Below, one piece after another: positions 1 through 10,470 of a stretch of 21,307 nucleotides of DNA. The notes under the pieces were generated by a model, which saw only the letters and a program-made list of their open reading frames with translations, ran no database searches and was not told the origin of the DNA. How positions within the stretch are numbered: the first letter of the stretch is position 1; each line of letters starts with the position of its first letter. The position numbers and the translations under genes were made by a program. Location: assembly GCA_001579985.1 (NCBI GenBank), contig LRSR01012522.1, forward strand, positions 1-21,307. Direction: 5' to 3'. This DNA is from Hypsibius dujardini. Lineage: Eukaryota; Tardigrada; Eutardigrada; Parachela; Hypsibiidae.

Positions 1-3000
1 ATCATATGCCGGAACGAGTTTTGCATGGTACAGTCATATTAATCGGAAATTGTATTTCCCGAACCGCAGAACAGACCCTGACCTTGAAATGGAGGCCTTG
101 CTCAAACGGAACGCCACTCGAGCCTTCTACATTCAGGGCTCCGTGCTGGATCCCGCGGACCTGCAAAGGGCGGCCATTGACAAAGCCCTTGCATGTTTGA
201 TCCTGGCCGATAAGAACGCATCGAACCCGACTGCTGAGGATGCAGGAAGTGTCATGTCGGTGATTGCGGTGAAGAATGTCAGCCCTATGACGAGGTGTCT
301 GGTACAGCTTCTTCACAGCCGCAGCATCGTAAGTTAAGGCAAACCCCGTCAACGCCCATTCTCGTCAAATGACGACATGGCGACCTCCGAATTTTCACGC
401 AGAGACGGTTTGAACGATTTTGCTAAACTCAAATGATTTTAAAGGTTGATATCTTGCGTGAAAATTAGAGACTATGATTTGGTCATTTGTCTTGATCATT
501 TGTCTTGTCCGGCAGAAATTGCCAAAGTTAACCAGTTTTCACTTTTTTGAGTGAAAAGGACTCCGCAAGCTGTGAGTGAGCTGGTCGAAATTTCTACAAT
601 TAAAGGGCTTTTTTCCACCCACCAAGTGGAACATCTATTGACACTCTCTAAAACTAATTATCTGAGTCGGATTGTTGACTGACAGCGTGATCGACGAAAG
701 CGTCCGATTTTTTGTCAATAAAGAAATAAAACTGACTACTCTGGAAACTGATAGATTGATTGATTGATGTTTTGACCAAATATAGAGCGGGCAAGTTCAA
801 GAAACAGTTTTCATCGGTGATTTCGTTCCTAACTCGACAGTTCAGCCCAAAAAAACACGAGTTTGTCAAAGTCGCTCAAAAACATGTGAAAATTAATTTT
901 TTTCTTTATTGAACAGAACTATAAAAGGAACCGATCTGGCACTGGGCGTTAACGGGTTAAAAGCAGCTTATCCTGAGTAATAAACTTTTTGCCTGATTCA
1001 CGGAAAACATCGGACTTGTACTTTCAGAGCCACGTCATGAATATTCCGGGGTTTAACGCCCTGGCGGGGGATTCTGTCATCTGTTTCAGCACCCTCGAGC
1101 TGGGACTACTGGCGCAGAGTTGTCTGGCCCCGGGATTCGCAACGTTAATCTGCAATCTGATGAACGCGAACTGCGAGAAAGTCGACCATGAGGTTTGCCA
1201 TGGTTTATGCCGCACAACGCAAGAATAGAGAAACAACAAAACAAAAAACGTGACTGTTGTTTTCGTTGTAGAATGGAGTGTTTACTGACTATGTCGAGGC
1301 CAGTCGAAACAAAATTTTCATGGAAGAACTAGGCAGCTACTTTGACGGGATGTCTTTCTTGGAAGCTTCAAGGTATGAGGCAAGCAGTATGAGGCAAAGT
1401 CTGTAATTCGGCTCACCCTCCATTTGGTCGATAAATCGGCTCACTCATGGAGTTCTCTTTGATGGCAGCTGCTTGATTGTTTGATTTGCTGTACCATAGC
1501 CTAGTATACTATAGCACTTCTAAAAATCAAACAATCAAGCACCTGCTATTTAAGAGAAGCCCATGAGTGAGCCGAGTTATGGATCAAATGGAGGGTGAGC
1601 CGAAATACAGATTTCACCTCATATAGAAGACAATCGCCCTTATTTGTGTTAAAATTTGTCTATTTTGGTGCTCTATCATCTATTGCTGATTCATCGCTTA
1701 TGATACGTTACAGAGTATGTCATCTCAAACTGGAAGTCCTTCTAATCGGTCTCCTCGAGGCAGACCAGAATCACCCATCAGGCACCGTACTGTTGAATCC
1801 GAGTGTCAACATTCGACCGGGACGTATTGGAGTTTTCATCGCCAAAACAGCCGAAGAAGTCTGCAAGTAAGGGGACAACTTAATAATAAGAGATGGCGCC
1901 TTAGATATTTCAGTTTGTGCGTTTTTTTGTCTAAAAACAGGGCGTGGTTCCTATGCAAGCAATGCCACTCAGATGTGTCCCCCAAACAAAAGATCACGTT
2001 CTGCGGGTGCCCTTCCAGTAAGCGCCGAAATAATTCATACACGGCTAATTATATCCAACAAAATGGCAAGGTACCCTGACATTGGTCTTGCAGGGATACC
2101 CTCGTACCTTCAGACAGCGGCTCGCGATCCGGCGGAACGATTCCGAACCTTTGCCTCGTCGTTGGAAGGCGGCGACAGCTTGAAAGACCAGACCTTACCG
2201 AAAGGCTGGGAGCGGACAATTCTGAAACTGATCCAAAGAAATCCCTCTTCGTATGCCCTTCATCTCAACCCGGCTTTGTACGATTAGAGGTTTACGGAGG
2301 TTTAACCGGTATATTTTCAGGGTATCCCTGCACCGGATGGAAAATAGTTTCAGCGACCTGAAGAACCGACCGCTAGAATCTCTACAGGAGGAGCAGGATT
2401 CGGACAGTATGCCCCTTATGGCTTCCATATCACCCACGTCCGACGAGTCCGACGAATCGCCCCACGTATTGGACGTCACTCGAGCATTCTATTCCTGCAC
2501 TGGAAAGCCATACAAATCGGTCATCATGGTAAGTCTACCGTGCCCATCTACGACCGAGACGGCAAGAGATCAGTTTTGTCATCAGTTAAATGCGTCCCTG
2601 TTCAACACCTTAGAACCGAAGTAAAGCGGCGAAACAGACGTTTAACGATCACATCGTTGTGCTGGTTCTTGCCGGACCCAACGATCCGCCCGTCGGATTT
2701 CAGGACTTTATTTTGCCGCTCCGGTCCAGCAAAATTCGCTACGACAATCTGAAGGAGATTGTGTTCCTGGGTGATGCGCAGTTCCTGGAGAAGGAATGGC
2801 ACAAGATCCGCAATCTGCCTAAGCTGACCATCGTCAAGGTTTGCGCAACCATGCACCTACTTTTAGCTCTCCGAATATGTACGTTCACGTCGGATTTTTT
2901 TAGGGTGATCCATTAGATAGAGCCGATCTGCGGGCAGTGTCCATTAAAACATGCGCAATGTGTGTGATTCTGCCGTCAAGGTCCGGCGGATCCTCGGACC

Positions 3001-4007
3001 CCATATTGGACGACAAGGATGCCATCCTCGCCACGCTCAACATCATGGCTATGAACTTTGAACGGGTGGACGCCCCACCCAGGAGTCGGTCCACGTCGAC
3101 GCAAAACGCCAATTTCTCATTCAAAAAGCTCGCACGGGAAGGCTTCGAAGTGCCCACCATCAGTGCCTTATGTGCGTAGTATAGTTTGAGAACGCATTGC
3201 GGTGATTGGTTGATTCGTCTGTCACGTGAGTATGAAGGATTTTGTGTTGCAGATCAAGACGTCAATGTGCCTCTGCTGGAAGCTTTCCAGTCCGACAAGT
3301 CAGTGTTCAAGGATGTGATGCTGATGGAGCCATATGTCTGCGGATACGCCCTGCCCCTCAGTGCACTGGACTCGATTTTGATTGCGGTGGGTTTTCCCTT
3401 GTCTACATCCCGCGGTCGGGTCTAAATATCTTTCTTAACTACGAACCAGGCATTTTTTTAATTATTTCTAGTTTTCCTGAACAAGTTCCAACCCGAAAGC
3501 GTTTTCATATACGGTAGTTGTGCTGATGCCTTGCACTTTTGTTTTGCAGAACTTCTTCAACCCTTACGCGATCGAGTTGATAAAAGCTCTTCTCTTCGGG
3601 GACATGAGCATGCTAACGGAAACCCTCTTGGCTGAGGGTATTGGACTGGTCAGCGGCGAGATGCCCGCTACCGATCCCGGTCGGTCGGGGAACAGTCAAC
3701 TGCGTCTTGTCAGCTTGTGGGACCATCCGTTACGTAACCGTATTCCCGGGGTAAGTGCACGCGTGCGTGTATTGTTGGGATAACTAATAAGGCGCGTTAA
3801 ATGAGGCGAGTGTGAATTGTTTAGAATTCAACGTACGGTCTTCTCTTCACGGAGGCCTGCAGTCTTGGAATGATCTGCCTGGGACTGTGCCGCAGGGTCT
3901 ACCCCGGGACCTGGGGCTCCCGAGCCACCAAGCGATCTGTGATAACCAATCCACCGCCCGAGTACGAGCTTCGGTTCGACGATCTCGTGTACGTTCTGTC
4001 GTCTTGA
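1..4007 (+). CDS. slo: Slo-family (BK-type) potassium channel, 3' part (RCK1-RCK2 gating ring)
   Basis: Alpha subunit of a large-conductance potassium channel; the visible part is the cytosolic gating ring that in Slo1 couples ligands to the pore. Exons read: 1(partial)-328, 1028-1192, 1272-1372, 1714-1866, 1941-2017, 2094-2277, 2321-2528, 2638-2838, 2904-3171, 3253-3386, 3550-3750, 3825-4007. All junctions are GT-AG and phases agree, giving about 717 residues from position 50. Slo1-like landmarks in order are DPDLEMEALLKR and FYIQGSVLDP (RCK1), MNIPGFNALAGDSVICF and LGLLAQSCLAPGF, the CKQCH heme-type motif (exon 5), a Ser/acidic linker (exon 7), HIVVLVLAGP to LPLRSSKIRYDNLKEIVFLG (RCK2), CAMCVIL, EPYVCGYALPLSALDS, and a terminal block SVITNPPPEYELRFDDLVYVLSS that ends the protein. 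The long C-terminal tail of many Slo1 proteins is absent, as is the Asp-rich calcium bowl. Membrane segments and pore lie left of the window. The 5' limit of the first exon is unclear: the frame is open to position 2, but acceptors near 35 or 69 are possible. Confidence 0.9.
329..1027 (+). other. Long intron of the Slo gene
   Basis: A 699-bp intron with a GTAAGT donor and a TTTCAG acceptor. It is AT-rich and I see no coding exon in it. It contains a perfect 12-bp inverted repeat (390-401 against 455-466) and a short run of TTGAT units near 754-766. Confidence 0.7.
1390..1621. mobile_element. Foldback MITE-like element in Slo intron
   Basis: The two halves are imperfect reverse complements of each other almost to the centre. 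The left arm contains GGCTCACCCTCCATTTG, CACTCATGG and CTTGATTGTTTGAT; the right arm contains their complements in reverse order. The tips are TGAGGCAAAG and, on the other strand, TGAGGTGAAA. Each end is flanked by TA (1388-1389 and 1622-1623), as expected for a TA target-site duplication. No transposase is present, so this is a non-autonomous element in the 341-bp intron 1373-1713. An old insertion is the simplest reading. Confidence 0.7.
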
Positions 4008-4169
4008 AAAGAGCCCTTTTTCTCGTCGACACCGGCACCGTTTTCATATTTACATATACATTGAAAAATGCGCATCTTAACTGATTGTGATAAAACGAAG
4101 AAGTCATGTGAATGCTGGGCGTGTAAGAGAAACATATCGAAAAAAGATCGCCAACTCAACTGGAAAGTC
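4008..4169. other. Convergent 3' ends of Slo and Ly6-type genes
   Basis: Only 162 bp separate the two stop codons, so the 3' UTRs probably overlap. I see no canonical AATAAA on either strand here; GATAAAAC near 4088-4095 is the nearest A-rich signal on the plus strand. Confidence 0.6.
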
Positions 4170-4565
4170 TCAGCTCAAAGCCAGCGCGACAACCACGAAG
4201 TATAGCAAGGCAAGCAAACTGACCGTCGACGATAGTCCCACGCCCTGATTGCAGGCGTCACCGTCGCATGTGCAGGTGGTCACAGTGACAAATCCGTCGC
4301 TGCTGGTCACCGTGTCGCATTTGGTCTGCAATTTAGCCCGATGGTCGCCGCCGACGCACAGTCGTACGGTGTTTGTCACAGGCTGAGGCCTAGTCCCCGT
4401 CGCAACTGTTTTAAATGGCACGAATGCAGCATCCATTCAAACCCAAGCTAATACAATGTGGCAGCAACTCGGTTCCGGCAAGATTGCTGCCACATGTGTA
4501 CCCATTTCATAAGACAAACAGAACAAACAGACAGACAGACAGACAGACAGACGAGACAGACAGAG

Positions 4566-4598
<33 letters not shown>

Positions 4599-5102
4599 AA
4601 CATTTCATTGGCTTACTGCTTTGAACAATCTTCTGGCATTGGGGATTGTCAGCGTTATTGAGCTGCTGCTTGCAATTGACCAGCCGTAAACCCCGTGGTC
4701 GGTAATTGCAGAATGAAGTAGCATTTTCGGTCGACTTATGTTGGTCGCAGTATCGCTGTGAATTGCTTGCGTCAATCATATCGGCCAACGCCACTGCTTT
4801 GTTATGATCGATTCCGCTGTCTGACGTGAAGGCGTAAACGTTGGTCGACATGTTTGCTATGAGGGTGGCCGGTGGATGAATAAAACTGTCCAGCGGGTAG
4901 AGGCATTTCCGGTCCTGCAGGGAGTCACAGGCAAAGCACCAGTCGGCTGGAAAACCAACGTCACACTTAACCCTCGCACACATCCGCAAGCTTTCGCTAC
5001 CATTCTTTTAGGCTTACCCGCCCCGATCCGGTGGATGAGAAACGTGGACAAAACAACAAATCCTCCTAAGAGCAGTAGCCGATTCTCACGACAGCCGTAC
5101 AT
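4170..5102 (-). CDS. GPI-anchored three-finger (Ly6/uPAR-type) surface protein
   Basis: Three exons on the minus strand: 5102-5018, 4946-4617 and 4405-4170, joined by introns of 71 and 211 bp with GTAAGCC donors and TTCCAG/AACAG acceptors, all phase 1. They predict 216 residues. The protein starts with a signal peptide (MYGCRENRLLLLGGFVVLSTF), then DWCFACDS, a cysteine-rich ectodomain with two N-glycosylation sequons (NMS, NAT), and the three-finger signature CTCDGDACNQ. It ends in a hydrophobic tail (STVSLLALLYFVVVALALS), as in GPI-anchored proteins. About twelve cysteines lie in the mature chain. Residue spacing between the first cysteines is longer than in compact Ly6 domains. Known family members act as extracellular modulators of receptors or channels, but the partner here is unknown. 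It converges on the Slo gene. I cannot assign an orthologue. Confidence 0.82.
4513..4601. repeat. (GACA)n microsatellite in intron of the Ly6-type gene
   Basis: Imperfect GACA/CAGA run, read as TCTG/TGTC on the gene strand. It starts about 15 nt after the 5' splice site at 4616. It makes a false cysteine/serine/valine-rich extension in the exon 2 reading frame. Confidence 0.9.
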
Positions 5103-5672
5103 AGTTTGGTGGTAAAACGCTTTTAGTGCCTCCAGTCATGCCTTTGATTTCGTGTATGCGTAGCCAAATCCAGGAAAAGCGACACTTGTTCGGCAATGGT
5201 TCATTTGTGTAATGGGATTCCTCGACTTGACAGCGAACCATGGCAACCCTTCATCAGGAGCAAAAGGATTGGCGTTACGGTCTGTAGTTGTCGCTACATA
5301 CGCGCTAGAATCCACGATTATCATACTCAAAAATTCTGTAATGAAGTCGACAATTTGAGATGCGATATTCTTCCCGAGACCAGCAGCCCGAAGAGGAAAT
5401 ATGAGCGCGCTTACTGAATTGTATTTCCTGCGATCACAATACCACGCTATAATTTCAAATCAAAGTACATTGTGCCTCGAGGTACACTGAAAATGTTTTC
5501 GACGCAATTCAAATTTGATTTCCAATTTATTTTTCTCGTTAATTCTATTACAATTATATTCACTTCGCATCGCCTTAAATCAACATTTTATTTCGGCGAG
5601 GACTAATGGTCGCCGTTAACTGTCACCGTTGATTACCATACAACTCTTCCTATATACCCCATAAAGATAAAT
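5103..5672. other. Upstream region of the Ly6-type gene, no gene seen
   Basis: About 570 bp, AT-rich towards 5430-5640. It would include the minus-strand promoter of the Ly6-type gene, but I see no clear core element. The short ORFs on both strands show no recognisable domain. Confidence 0.4.
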
Positions 5673-5803
5673 CTGGGTGACGTTTGGTGACGTCTGGGTG
5701 ACGTCTGGGTGACGTTTCTGGGTGACGTTTGGTGACGTCTGGGTGACGTTTCTGGGTGACGTTTCTGGGTGACGTTTCTGGGTGACGTTTCTGGGTGACG
5801 TTT
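5673..5803. repeat. Minisatellite of 11- and 13-bp units with eleven TGACGT cores
   Basis: Units CTGGGTGACGTTT (13 bp) and CTGGGTGACGT (11 bp), with some shorter GGTGACGT versions, are mixed in one array. I count eleven TGACGT hexamers, the core half of a CRE/ATF site, all on the plus strand. It lies about 570 bp upstream of the minus-strand Ly6-type start. Confidence 0.9.
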
Positions 5804-6547
5804 GAGGTCATGCAAGCGTTTCAATTTAAATGTGCCACATTTTCACCTCATAATTAACGGCGGTTACTAGCTAATTTTCAATGAGCGGAATGATCTCGTA
5901 CGTGTGACTGACTCGTGGGCGGGTCTCCTTCCTGTAGTAAAATCGGCCTCGGACTACTCACAAAGGTTTAGTTTAAATTAGAGACGGCATGCGGGAGCTA
6001 TTTCCCTCCATGTGAAAGATAAAGTTCATTGGCCTGCTGTGGGGATTCCCTACGCTACGTACGATCGTTCCCGGAACCTGAGAATGCAACAACAACGCTT
6101 GCGGTTTGCTTTGCTGGACCGCTCAAAGGCTAAACCACTTCAAAGAAATTTAACGAGACACTTGGTATTCCATTGGAAATGCATAAAGCCAGTTCGTTAG
6201 CGAAGAATGCCGAACGTAGAGCTGCCAGCCATCACGTGGATGTTGTCTCGCCGATGACACAACCCATGGATTTCCTGGAGGACTACCACACTAACATGGG
6301 TCTACTCCTGTCTTCCTTTAAACATAAATTGCTATCTCAAAGCTGCATCCTTTTGTGAGGACAGATTAAAGGAACGAACGGTTCGGATGAAACGTTTAGG
6401 CTTTGTTTTTTAATTAACTTATAGCGCACTGATAGTTCACACAAGTCAATTTCCGTCCGGTCAGCGCCCCCAGAAAGGGTGTGGTCATGCTGCTTACGAA
6501 GATTCCTAGTGAATTCCTTAACATAGTAATGCATGTCTACCAACAAG
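5804..6547. other. Gene-free stretch
   Basis: About 740 bp without a gene I can support. Two overlapping plus-strand ORFs (6012-6200 and 6173-6358, 61-62 residues) lie here in different frames; neither shows a known domain or convincing splice context. Confidence 0.3.
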
Positions 6548-6622
6548 ACAGTCGTTGCAGACCCTCCACAGTCGTGACAGACCCTCCACAGTCGTGACAG
6601 ACCCTCCACAGTCGTTACAGAC
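6548..6622. repeat. 20-bp tandem repeat, nearly four copies
   Basis: Unit ACAGTCGTGACAGACCCTCC repeated with one- or two-base changes (GTTG, GTGA, GTTA variants after CAGTC). It lies in otherwise unassigned sequence. Confidence 0.9.
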
Positions 6623-7539
6623 ATCATTACACAGACAATTCACTGCTGTAACTCCGCAGTATCGCAACCAATTACAAGACATCTTGATAGACGGATGATT
6701 GGCAAACAAAAACATTAGTTTTCCCTAATGGCGTAAAAGTGCACGTTCCATCTGCTACCCCTGTCAATGCACGTCGCTATATGTGCGTCACAAATCTCTT
6801 CAAGACCTCACACAACTCAGTTGACACGTTGTCTACGCGCAATGTTCATGCACTCTACACTCGGCCTGGAAGACTTGCCCCATTCACTCTTAATAGCCCG
6901 CACTCACAGACCAGGGCCAAGTGAAATGCATAGATCGTAGTACTAGAGTCTTCCGTGTAGGGCACCACCCATATCATCGTTTCCGATTTCTGTGACAGCC
7001 ACGCGGCCTTTACCACGCAAGCAGCTGCTGGGAAGTTGAGAACAAAAACTCCTCCACCTCTCGATCGAGAAAAAGACACCACGACGCTTAATGTCACCTT
7101 CCCCCTTTTTACGGGTAAACCACGCAGCCATCTATAATTAGTTGGGCCATGGCGATGTTCAGTGAAAAAGGCTTTGCATAATTGTCACAGGGGGACCAGA
7201 CGGCGTACCATTGACACCCAGTGTACAGTGCTGCTGCGTCGACGCTCCACGGGCGTACTGCACGTGTGTGCTAAGCTATGTAGTACGTTGCTGTTGGTGG
7301 CAATATTTAGACATATACCACAAAAACGTCCCCCTCCCCATCCCGCGAACTAGTCGTAAACAAAGGGACCACCTGCAGCGGAGTTAGTATTATTTTATTA
7401 TTATATTTATCGTCAGAGGATGTTTTCACGGTTGGTGAGCGTTTCAAATAATTTGTCCACCCACCCGGAGCGCCGCACACCCCACATCTCCAAACAGCGT
7501 GCTATTATCGCCAGGGGGATAGAAGACAAGAATGTTAAC
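6623..7539. other. Gene-free stretch
   Basis: About 900 bp with only short unrelated ORFs on both strands, none with a recognised domain. An AT-rich patch of TTATT units lies at about 7388-7412. Nothing else found. Confidence 0.3.
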
Positions 7540-7600
7540 AAACAGACAGGCAGGCAGACAGGTGACAGACAGGCAGACAGACAAACAGACAGACAGACAG
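7540..7600. repeat. (GACA)n microsatellite
   Basis: Imperfect CAGACAGG/GACA run, similar in sequence to the one at 4513-4601 but in intergenic DNA. ORFs through it are open on both strands only because of the repeat. Confidence 0.9.
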
Positions 7601-7841
7601 CACACATACACCGGAACATGTAACAATCAACAGGAAGACGAACCCAACCGAGGAAAGAAAAATGTTTCGCCGGGGGTTAATTATCATCCGATCACCGCTC
7701 CTTAATCCGAATAATTGCTGCGACATGCAGCAAGCACATATGAATACAGTGTGTACAAGCAGCTAGACCCTGGCTGACTCAGCATAACCATCATCATCGA
7801 TTGTGTTGGTGGAATGCGGAGGACTAGTACTACCGCGGGTA

Positions 7842-8176
7842 TGAGGGAGGGGTCGTGGAAAGGGCCACTTGACTTTTCCGTACCCTGGAATGGGCCACCT
7901 TCCAGAGAGGTTTTGGCTATCACTAAGGTCTTGAACGACAAAGAATAATCGATAATCCCGGTGGAACGCGTATCAGATATGAAAAATGTGACAGTTGTGA
8001 CAACAAGTTCGAAAAACAAAATAATTGGAGGGTTGGAAAAAGCTCCCTATAGAGGTCGCTGACTATGCGGTGACTCATCTGTTTTCGATTAATTGGCGAC
8101 AGAGCGCTCCCTGCCACCCGGTGGCCCATTTCAGGGTACGGAAAGTCAAGTGGCCTATTCCAGAGCCTTTCCCTCA
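7842..8176. mobile_element. Foldback/MITE-like element with long inverted arms
   Basis: The left arm (7842-7899) and right arm (8120-8176) are imperfect inverted repeats of about 57 bp. Both contain GGCCACTTGACTTTCCGTACCC or a near copy and AATGGGCCACC. TA flanks both ends (7840-7841 and 8177-8178), and the tips read TGAGGG. About 220 bp lie between the arms, with no transposase. The TGAGG tip with TA flanks is shared with the element at 1390-1621. Confidence 0.75.
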
Positions 8177-8407
8177 TACTGTACAAGTCTGGGAATTTTA
8201 GTGACGTCAGTCGTCTTTCGGATTCCGGCCATCGGTGAGTTCTCCCTTCGCTCGCTTTCACTCACTCACACATTCAAAGGCAAGCAGAGATTTTGCTTTG
8301 CACTTTAGCTGAACCCGATATATATCTAGAAAATCTCCATTCTGACAGACGCGGGAAGAAATGGGATTCGGAAAGCGCGAAGCCGGCTTATAGCTACACT
8401 CCCCGCT
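8177..8407. other. Short unassigned stretch
   Basis: About 230 bp between the foldback element and a CT microsatellite, with no recognisable gene. Confidence 0.3.
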
Positions 8408-8436
8408 TTCTCTTTCTCTCTCTCTCTCTCTCTCTC
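8408..8436. repeat. (CT)n microsatellite
   Basis: A run of about 14 CT dinucleotides with one interruption near its left end. Confidence 0.9.
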
Positions 8437-10418
8437 AAGTGCCACGACCGAAAGTCCTTCATCACACGGCTGGGTTTCCCGCCATTTGCATTGCCCGTCG
8501 TCTGGATTGACGGCGACTAGCGCTGTGTTCGCACACTTCACACAAGTAAAAGAAGATAACGGGATCACCGTGTGTGATAATCGGCTTGATCCCTGAACTT
8601 GTTTTCGGATTCATCAAGACATTTGGTGTACCCAGCACCGCGGACAGCACTTCGTCCACAGGAGGAAATCAAATTAATCGTCATCCAGGTAAGGAATGGG
8701 GCAGTTTCTGTCACAATCCGGACTTAATGCGTCGGCGCATGTCGATGGAAGCAATCAATATTGACGAAACGAATGTGCGGTCCGTGCGGTCCTAACTAAC
8801 TTTAGAAGTTGATGAAAGATGCATGGCATGCAGGCTTTGCGATTCAGCGTTATTTTTAATCGCATTTGTCGTAAATCAAATGAGTTTTATTATGCGTACC
8901 AGAGAAATGCGAGCTGGGGTGTATATTCATCCTCCGTGGGGAGTATTCTACGACGAATGTTCAGTGTGTGGTGTGCCGCAGTCGTGGGCGACCTTAAAAA
9001 CTCAATTATTACTGTCCAACATCATGAGATTCGCGCGGGCAAAAGAATTTACGGCAGATGATACGAAACTTGCCAGAACCATTACTCAGCGCTGGTTGCC
9101 CCGTCTGCTCGATACATTTTCCCGCGCTACTTGAGGGCCCATCCAAAACGGAAGTCGCAGTGAACGTTCCCTTGTCTCGCGTGTCTGAACGATCTACACA
9201 TCTCTGGTCTCGCGTGTCTGAACGGTTTAAACATCGGCAGCTAAAGCGTACCGCATTTGAGTACTTATTTCCGCGGTTTTAATTGCACGGAATACATTAC
9301 CACATTATCTCCGGCGCGTTTCGGAATAGAACACTTCAGCTCAACGATGTGTTCGTTCACTTTCTTCCGCCTCGTTACGCGGTCTGAACATTTCTCTTAA
9401 TATCGCGACCGGTCTGCATCGACTCCGCTTGCCGCCCAGTGGCCGCCCTTTAAGTCAAAATATTGGCGGGTCAATTGTGCAGGACTGAAAACAACTGGGC
9501 CGAGTTGGTCGTCACAAAAACTCGGTAAGGAATAAACTTCTTGTAAGCAAGCTTCTTTTTCTCAACTGAAATCTTTCACTATTACTCTATTCCTTGGAAA
9601 ATATTAAAATATATTTCTTTAAACTTAAATTTTAAGCTGCTTTCCGTTATGGGAGCTGATCATAAAGCTGTATTGAAACGTTTCCGGGGCAGTTTCGGGT
9701 TCGTTGTCAGTTTCTATGTGAGGGTACAAATACGAAGAAGACACATCGCGGTACTAGTAACAGATGCATCCGGTGGAGCCTGAAAGACAATGAAACCCAT
9801 TACTCTGCACCGTGTGAGGTGTGTGTCGTGAAAGGATGAGGCAGCCTCGGGTACTTCTGCTATCTCGCCTTGACGGACTCCTCCACCATGCCGAGACATC
9901 AGGCATTCATTCATCCGATGTGTTCTTGTCTGTCTGTCCCCTTATTGAATCAGTTGGCGACACATGACCGCCCACAAACTGCATTAACATCATTAAAAGG
10001 TGGCGATATCCAAATAATCAGATTTTCATGCCGGCACTGATGGTAGAACAAGTGGACCATTTTCTCCACATGACGTCCGAGGGATTACACTTTCAGTACA
10101 CATCTATGTGACACCACATTTGAGTGTGAGAGGAGAGCTTCGATGTGAGGTCCCGCGTGGGTACTGAATGACAGGAACGATTCTGCTCCATTGAAATCAG
10201 ATATTATCCGCATCGCGTCCGATTCTCCCGGAATGTGTTGACCGGAAACGGGGCGAACATGCGGGCGGGGGAATGGCGCCATATAATAGTCGACCGTCCG
10301 TGATACAGGCATAACAACTTAGGACCGTCTCATTTTTCGGCGACGATGTAGAGCTACAAATTGATTCTTATTCTTGTTAGAGGCGCTAATTCGTCATAAC
10401 ACAACAGAATGAGGAATC
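8437..10418. other. Gene-free stretch of about 2 kb
   Basis: No gene I can support. The longest plus-strand ORF (8823-9134, 103 residues) starts at MACRLCDSALF and matches no family I know. A 34-bp direct duplication containing CTCGCGTGTCTGAACG lies at about 9174-9236. The rest is AT-rich around 9530-9640 and unremarkable. Confidence 0.3.
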
Positions 10419-10470
10419 AGAGAGAGAGAGAGTGTGTGTGTGTGTGTGTGTGTAGGTGTGTGTGTGTGTA
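10419..10470. repeat. (AG)n(TG)n compound microsatellite
   Basis: A run of AG units passes directly into TG units, with an interruption GTAGG near 10452-10456. Confidence 0.9.

Noticed and set aside
4507-4616. Cysteine/serine/valine-rich end of the Ly6-type exon 2 ORF
   Set aside because: It lies after a GTAAGC donor and is only the GACA microsatellite.
5673-5803. CRISPR-like array
   Set aside because: Units are 11-13 bp with no spacers, and the context is eukaryotic, so it is a minisatellite.
6012-6358. Possible retroelement or host gene fragment in two overlapping frames
   Set aside because: No polymerase, integrase or other motif could be recognised, and no splice-supported frame was found.
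8823-9134. 103-residue plus-strand ORF
   Set aside because: No known domain and no splice context; other frames are also open here.
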